NCBI GenBank assembly: GCA_900155495.1
Contig: FTLJ01001507.1
Coordinates: 1-12,109, forward strand
Direction of reading: 5' to 3'
Origin: Porogramme epimiltina
Lineage: Eukaryota > Basidiomycota > Agaricomycetes > Polyporales > Polyporaceae
Length of the DNA: 12,109 nucleotides
The translations under genes were made by a program, and so were the position numbers. The first letter of the stretch is position 1. Each line of letters starts with the position of its first letter. Shown one piece after another: positions 9,279 through 12,109 of this stretch. Under the pieces are notes generated by a model that worked only from the letters and a program-made list of their open reading frames with translations, was not told the origin of the DNA and did no database searches.

Positions 9279-9581
9279 AGTCCAGCGGGAGAAGATTCCA
9301 GGTGAGGAGCGCACCCGCAGCCTGATGGGATGCAGTCGTGCACGACATTATGCGTTGACGCCGATCGATCCATGAGGATGGGTTGTATATGACCGTCCGT
9401 TGTAAGCAGCTCGCGATGACATTTCGAACACTACCAACGGATGAGTCGTTGTTGAGCGTTGCAGTTCTTCAACGAGTTGATTGCCGCAATGTTTCGACAC
9501 GGTTGGCCCATCCCGTTATACAAGTTGGTAGAGCGCATTGATTGACGCGAGCTTGAGCGGCCTTCAAGATGATGACAGGAA
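9279..9581 (-). pseudogene. Frame-broken continuation of the helical-protein gene
   Basis: Immediately after the TGA at 9584-9582, another minus-strand frame carries LIPVIILKAAQARV and then WANRVETLRQSTR before stopping at 9469. A third frame then carries GNQLVEELQRSTTTHPLVVF. These fragments look like successive parts of one protein broken by small indels, and the first break is explained by a single-base shift near 9588-9600. Unrecognised introns could explain part of it. It reads as decay or sequencing error. Confidence 0.3.
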
Positions 9582-9955
9582 TCAGCGGAAACGGAGGACG
9601 AGGTCGGGACGGATGACATGATCGGGCGCGAACATGAGGAAGTGTTGAATACACTTGATGGCTTCGACGTATATCCCATCGTCTTCCTTCTCGATGAACT
9701 GGTGGACAAGGTCGAGGACGAGTGCCCGGGTCCGAGTGAACTCCTGGACGTTAGTCTCTAGGACGGGGATAACGGCGTCGATGTTCTGGCAGACGACCTG
9801 GTAGGCGGGAATGGCATACCCTAATGAGACGCACGGGCGCCGCCGTCAAAGCGCGGCGATAGTGTTGACTACAGGCTGCCATCCTATAACGAACGCAGCG
9901 CATGTCAGATAGATGATGAGCAGTAGGCTTACCGTGTCAGATAGATCATGAGCAT
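9582..9955 (-). CDS. Hypothetical alpha-helical protein, three exons including an 11-nt microexon
   Basis: Exons 9955-9933, 9883-9873 and 9820-9582 join in phase across introns of 49 and 52 nt. The peptide begins MLMIYLTRMAAWYAIPAYQ and continues with VCQNIDAVIPVLETNVQEF, ALVLDLVHQFIEKEDDG and YVEAIKCIQHFLMFAPDHV before a TGA at 9584-9582. The amphipathic Leu/Val/Ile pattern looks helical and could be HEAT- or ARM-like, but I cannot assign a family. The third exon uses mostly C-ending codons, supporting coding. Upstream in this frame is a TAG, so translation starts at ATG 9955 or 9949, or an exon begins after GCGCAG. The frame ends early while coding-like sequence continues in another frame. 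Confidence 0.5.
9821..9872 (-). other. Intron (52 nt)
   Basis: The donor is GTAGTC, the acceptor CTCATTAG, and a TTTGAC branch-like site is present. Splicing joins T+GG to give TGG and connects the microexon to the long exon in phase. Confidence 0.5.
9884..9932 (-). other. Intron (49 nt) beginning inside a tandem duplicate
   Basis: The donor is GTAAGC, the acceptor CGTTATAG, and a CTGAC branch-like site (TATCTGACA) is present. Its first 30 nt are a copy of the exon sequence just upstream. Splicing gives CG+G = Arg and the following exon starts ATG GCA GCC. Confidence 0.55.
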
Positions 9956-9966
9956 TAGGTTAACCT
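9903..9966 (-). repeat. 32-bp tandem duplication spanning an exon-intron boundary
   Basis: Copies at 9966-9935 and 9934-9903 (minus-strand order) match at 27 of 32 positions. Both start with [A/C]GGT and end with ATCTATCTGACA. The first copy is read as exon; the second starts one base before the exon end and provides the intron donor GTAAGC. Confidence 0.85.
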
Positions 9967-9983
9967 GCGCATTCTAATGCAGA

Positions 9984-10238
9984 TCAAAGGCTAGTAATGA
10001 CATATTTTGCAGCGTTACGAGCCTTCATTTCGCTACACCAGTCATCAGCGTTTGAAAGCGCAACTTGGATGGCTGTCCCTATCACCTTCACAGTGTAAAT
10101 TCGAGAACCGCCCATCCTAGCAGCCCCGCGTGGAGGGCTGTCACTTGAAGCCGCACCAGCAGCATCGTGTGCGGGGCCGCTAGGCCAGCCTCCGTCAGCA
10201 GCCTCGGGTCGAGAGCGTTCACTTGTCCTTGCGGGCAT
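9984..10238 (-). CDS. Possible 84-aa hypothetical protein
   Basis: From the ATG at 10238 the frame runs to TGA at 9986-9984. The first half is Ala/Pro/Ser/Gly-rich (RSRPEAADGGWPSGPAHDA). The second half is well mixed: SRIYTVKVIGTAIQVALSNA then DDWCSEMKARNAAKYVIT. It ends just before the exon start of the adjacent gene and may be an upstream exon or an independent small ORF. No domain, promoter or Kozak evidence decides this. Confidence 0.3.
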   Translation of the reverse strand: MPARTSERSRPEAADGGWPSGPAHDAAGAASSDSPPRGAARMGGSRIYTVKVIGTAIQVALSNADDWCSEMKARNAAKYVITSL

Positions 10239-10339
10239 CAAGCGAAGAGTATACGGTCATGCGACGCGGGCCGGGAGGGCTGGGGCGTATCGGGGTTGTG
10301 GTGCCGTCGTCCGGGGGGGCGGCCATGCTTTTAAGGGTG

Positions 10340-10872
10340 TCAGCATCGACGTTTTGAGTGCGTGTGGTCGTTTGGGTGGCGTGTGCCTGTTCGGGGATCG
10401 ACGTGTTGCGGGGCCTGTGGTTGCACTGGGCAGCCGCGCAGGATGCTCATCATCACCTCCCTACTGAGACTTGGACCGTCCCCGGTCCAGTCGTCTTGTG
10501 GGAAGATAGACGAGAGCGCGTGTTGGGTGGTAGGGGGACGAGTTGAGTCGATGCAGGTGCGGTAGCGGAGGGTGTGGCGGACGGATGACGACGGCAGTAG
10601 GGACAGCGAGTCGACATGTGGTTGGACAGATCGGGGCGAAGGAGTCCTGGTAGGAGATGTCACCGGGGTAGATGTGTAGAGCTGAAGGCGACGTGACGAG
10701 TCGGAACTCACTGCGGCGTCGGACATAGCATCGGGCCCGGCGGTAATGACTGGTCTTCGTACGGGATAGGTGTTGTGGATGCAGAGCTTGCCGGGACTGC
10801 CATTCGCAGCAGACCGTGTGTGCGCCCTGCAAGGTGAAGGAGGCGGAGCCTTGAGCCGGCACGAGAATCCAT
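10340..10872 (-). CDS. Possible two-exon hypothetical protein, about 155 aa
   Basis: Exon 1 (10872-10712) starts MDSRAGSRLRLLHLAGRTHG. It meets a textbook GTGAGT donor exactly where its own frame would stop. A 65-nt intron ends CTACCAG at 10647, and exon 2 (10646-10340) continues in phase with QTPSPRSVQPHVDSL, later SSIFPQDDWTGDGPSLSREV and a His/Arg-rich end. Ser, Thr, Pro and Arg dominate, suggesting a disordered protein. No domain was recognised. The GC-rich DNA keeps several frames open, so chance is a real alternative; the strong donor is the main support. Confidence 0.33.
10647..10711 (-). other. Candidate intron (65 nt)
   Basis: GTGAGT donor and CCTACCAG acceptor. It joins two frames in phase and removes the TGA that overlaps the donor. 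No strong branch consensus is visible. Confidence 0.35.
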
Positions 10873-11343
10873 TGTTGGAGGGTCGGACAGTCACGGCGGA
10901 AGTGTGAGGAACGAAACAAAAGGGTAGAACGAGCCGGCATTGGAGGGAGGGGAGGATTATGGTAGAGGCGGAAAAGTTTAGCGCAGACAAACGTATTAAA
11001 CGGAGAGAGCGGGGGGGGGGACTGGAAGCGAGATCGGAGGACGAGAGTGGAAGGAACGAGGTATGGACAACGAGACATGAAGACGAGACGCGGACGAGGC
11101 GGGCACGAGATGGAGAAGACGAGATGGAGACGAGGTGGGTAAGACGAGGCGTAGATTATGAAGAGGGGGGAATGGGAGTCTTGATGGGGGGTCCGCGAGC
11201 ATTGCGAGACATGAGGGAAGCGTCTTGTATGCTAGGGGGTGCTTGCGAGAGCGGTTCAAGTAGGGGGGGTACCGAGAAAAGTCCCTTCCAGACTGTGACT
11301 TAAACTCTAAACTCTGCCGCAGCTCCTCGAAAGCGGCTTCATT
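10873..11343. other. Non-coding, strand-biased spacer
   Basis: The plus strand is rich in G and A, so the minus strand is rich in C and T, the usual look of a fungal promoter or 5' leader for a minus-strand gene. It includes the ACGAG periodic motif and G-runs near 11014-11020, 11172 and 11262-11268. Apparent ORFs here are low in complexity. Confidence 0.4.
11041..11148 (-). repeat. Degenerate ACGAG (CTCGT) periodic repeat
   Basis: ACGAG occurs about nine times on the plus strand at 11041, 11056, 11070, 11083, 11094, 11105, 11119, 11130 and 11144, spaced 11-15 nt. On the minus strand it reads as repeated CTCGTC-like words upstream of the possible gene at 10872. It could be leader or promoter sequence, or a decayed tandem repeat. 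Confidence 0.55.
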
Positions 11344-12109
11344 TTGAGTTGTGGTAGTTTGGCTGTATGTACGCTTGCAAATGTGACTGTGCCGTCACTT
11401 TTGGGGCGGTGCTTGGTGACGAAATGCATGAGGTGTTGCGGTACACGGATTCGATGTGAGAGTGTCTGGAATAGGGAAGCACACGGTGCGTGGCGGGGGA
11501 GTCGAGAACGAGGGAGTCGAGGTAGTCGGGGAGGCGCCGGCGCCGTGAAGACAATGCGTGGGGACGGGTGCGATGCAGCTGCTGGATGGTAAAGAGGTGG
11601 AAGTCGGGGTTCGTGTCGAGGTTGGAAGCGGGCAAGAGGGCGCACGAGGTCGATATATGCGACGAGTACGAGGACGGCTCAGCGCCCGAGAAGGGGTGGC
11701 CGCCGTCAGTCGTTCTTGAGGGTGGCCCTGCAGAAGATGGTGGAGCGGTTGGTGCACGAGATCGAGGATGCGGGTGGGGATGGAGCGGATGCGGACGGAG
11801 GGGCACGCGGTGTCGAGTCGAGCGGTGTAGACGTGCGAGATAGTGCGGGCGACGTCGTTTCGCTGACAGCGGGAGCGGGCTGGACAGTGCACGCATCCTC
11901 ACGAGCTGTGCGGGGCGAATTAGGCGAAATCTTGAGGCGGCGCGAGAACTCGCTGGGATCGGCCATAACTTGTGGGGAGACTTTGGAGACGACGACGTTG
12001 GGATGGTGCATGGGAGGAGCGTGTGTCCGGCGCGGGGATGCATCGGGAGGGGCAGGAGGAACTGGGCTGATGACAGGCGCGGGATGGACAGCGCGCGCAC
12101 CTTCAGGAG
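11344..12109 (-). pseudogene. Partial coding region entering from the right edge, with frame breaks
   Basis: On the minus strand one frame is open from the window edge through PAPVISPVPPAPPDASPRRT (Pro-rich) to MADPSEFSRRLKISPNSP (ATG at 11966). Strongly C-ending codons then move to another frame with NDVARTISHVYTARLDTACP and TRILDLVHQ, and later to frames with VLVLVAYIDLVRPLARFQ. No intron with sound signals joins the first two in phase. The pattern faintly recalls the start of a fungal cyclin box (helices, then a YID-type motif), but this is a weak impression from memory. It is a decayed or frameshifted gene, or one whose introns I cannot resolve. The 5' end lies beyond the edge. Confidence 0.35.

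Noticed and set aside
11339..12100. 253-codon minus-strand ORF
   Set aside because: It starts at GTG and its Pro/His/Arg/Ser-rich first half is a shadow of better frames with C-ending codons; only its later part may overlap the remnant.

Overview
The window looks like nuclear DNA of a filamentous basidiomycete, most likely an agaricomycete. The reasons are short GT-AG introns of about 42-90 nt with CTNAY-like branch sites, GC-rich coding frames with C-ending codons, large uncharacterised proteins of a kind common in mushroom-forming fungi, and gene-poor stretches with microsatellite, minisatellite and a probable solo LTR. There are no bacterial operons, no CRISPR array, no rRNA, and no tRNA that I can fold. 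I did not recognise any gene well enough to give it a symbol.

Layout. (1) Positions 1-2897 (perhaps 3137), minus strand: the best gene in the window, a large protein in two exons split by a 90-nt intron (1407-1318). The second exon stays open for about 1,317 nt and leaves the left edge inside a very acidic tail. (2) 3138-5464: about 2.3 kb without a convincing gene. (3) 5465-6364, plus strand: a TATA box, a well-placed ATG and two open segments in one frame separated by a single TAG; this is a small gene with a very short intron, or a broken gene. (4) 6365-7551: a 21-bp minisatellite and only doubtful ORFs. (5) 7552-7810: a probable solo LTR in minus orientation. (6) 7811-8987: non-coding, with a 110-bp pyrimidine tract. 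(7) 8988-9966, minus strand: exons of a helical protein, with an 11-nt microexon and two introns of 49 and 52 nt, that loses its frame downstream. (8) 9984-10872, minus strand: a possible 84-aa protein and a possible two-exon gene of about 155 aa. (9) 10873-11343: a purine-biased stretch with an ACGAG periodicity. (10) 11344-12109, minus strand: a partial coding region entering from the right edge with frame breaks.

There is no sign that these genes form a pathway or cluster. The most interesting observation is the 32-bp tandem duplication at 9903-9966: one copy is exon and the next is the start of the intron, the arrangement expected when an intron arises by tandem duplication. The second is the long exon at 1-1317, which has no stop inside the window and is easily missed. 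I found no clear evidence of a new multi-gene system.
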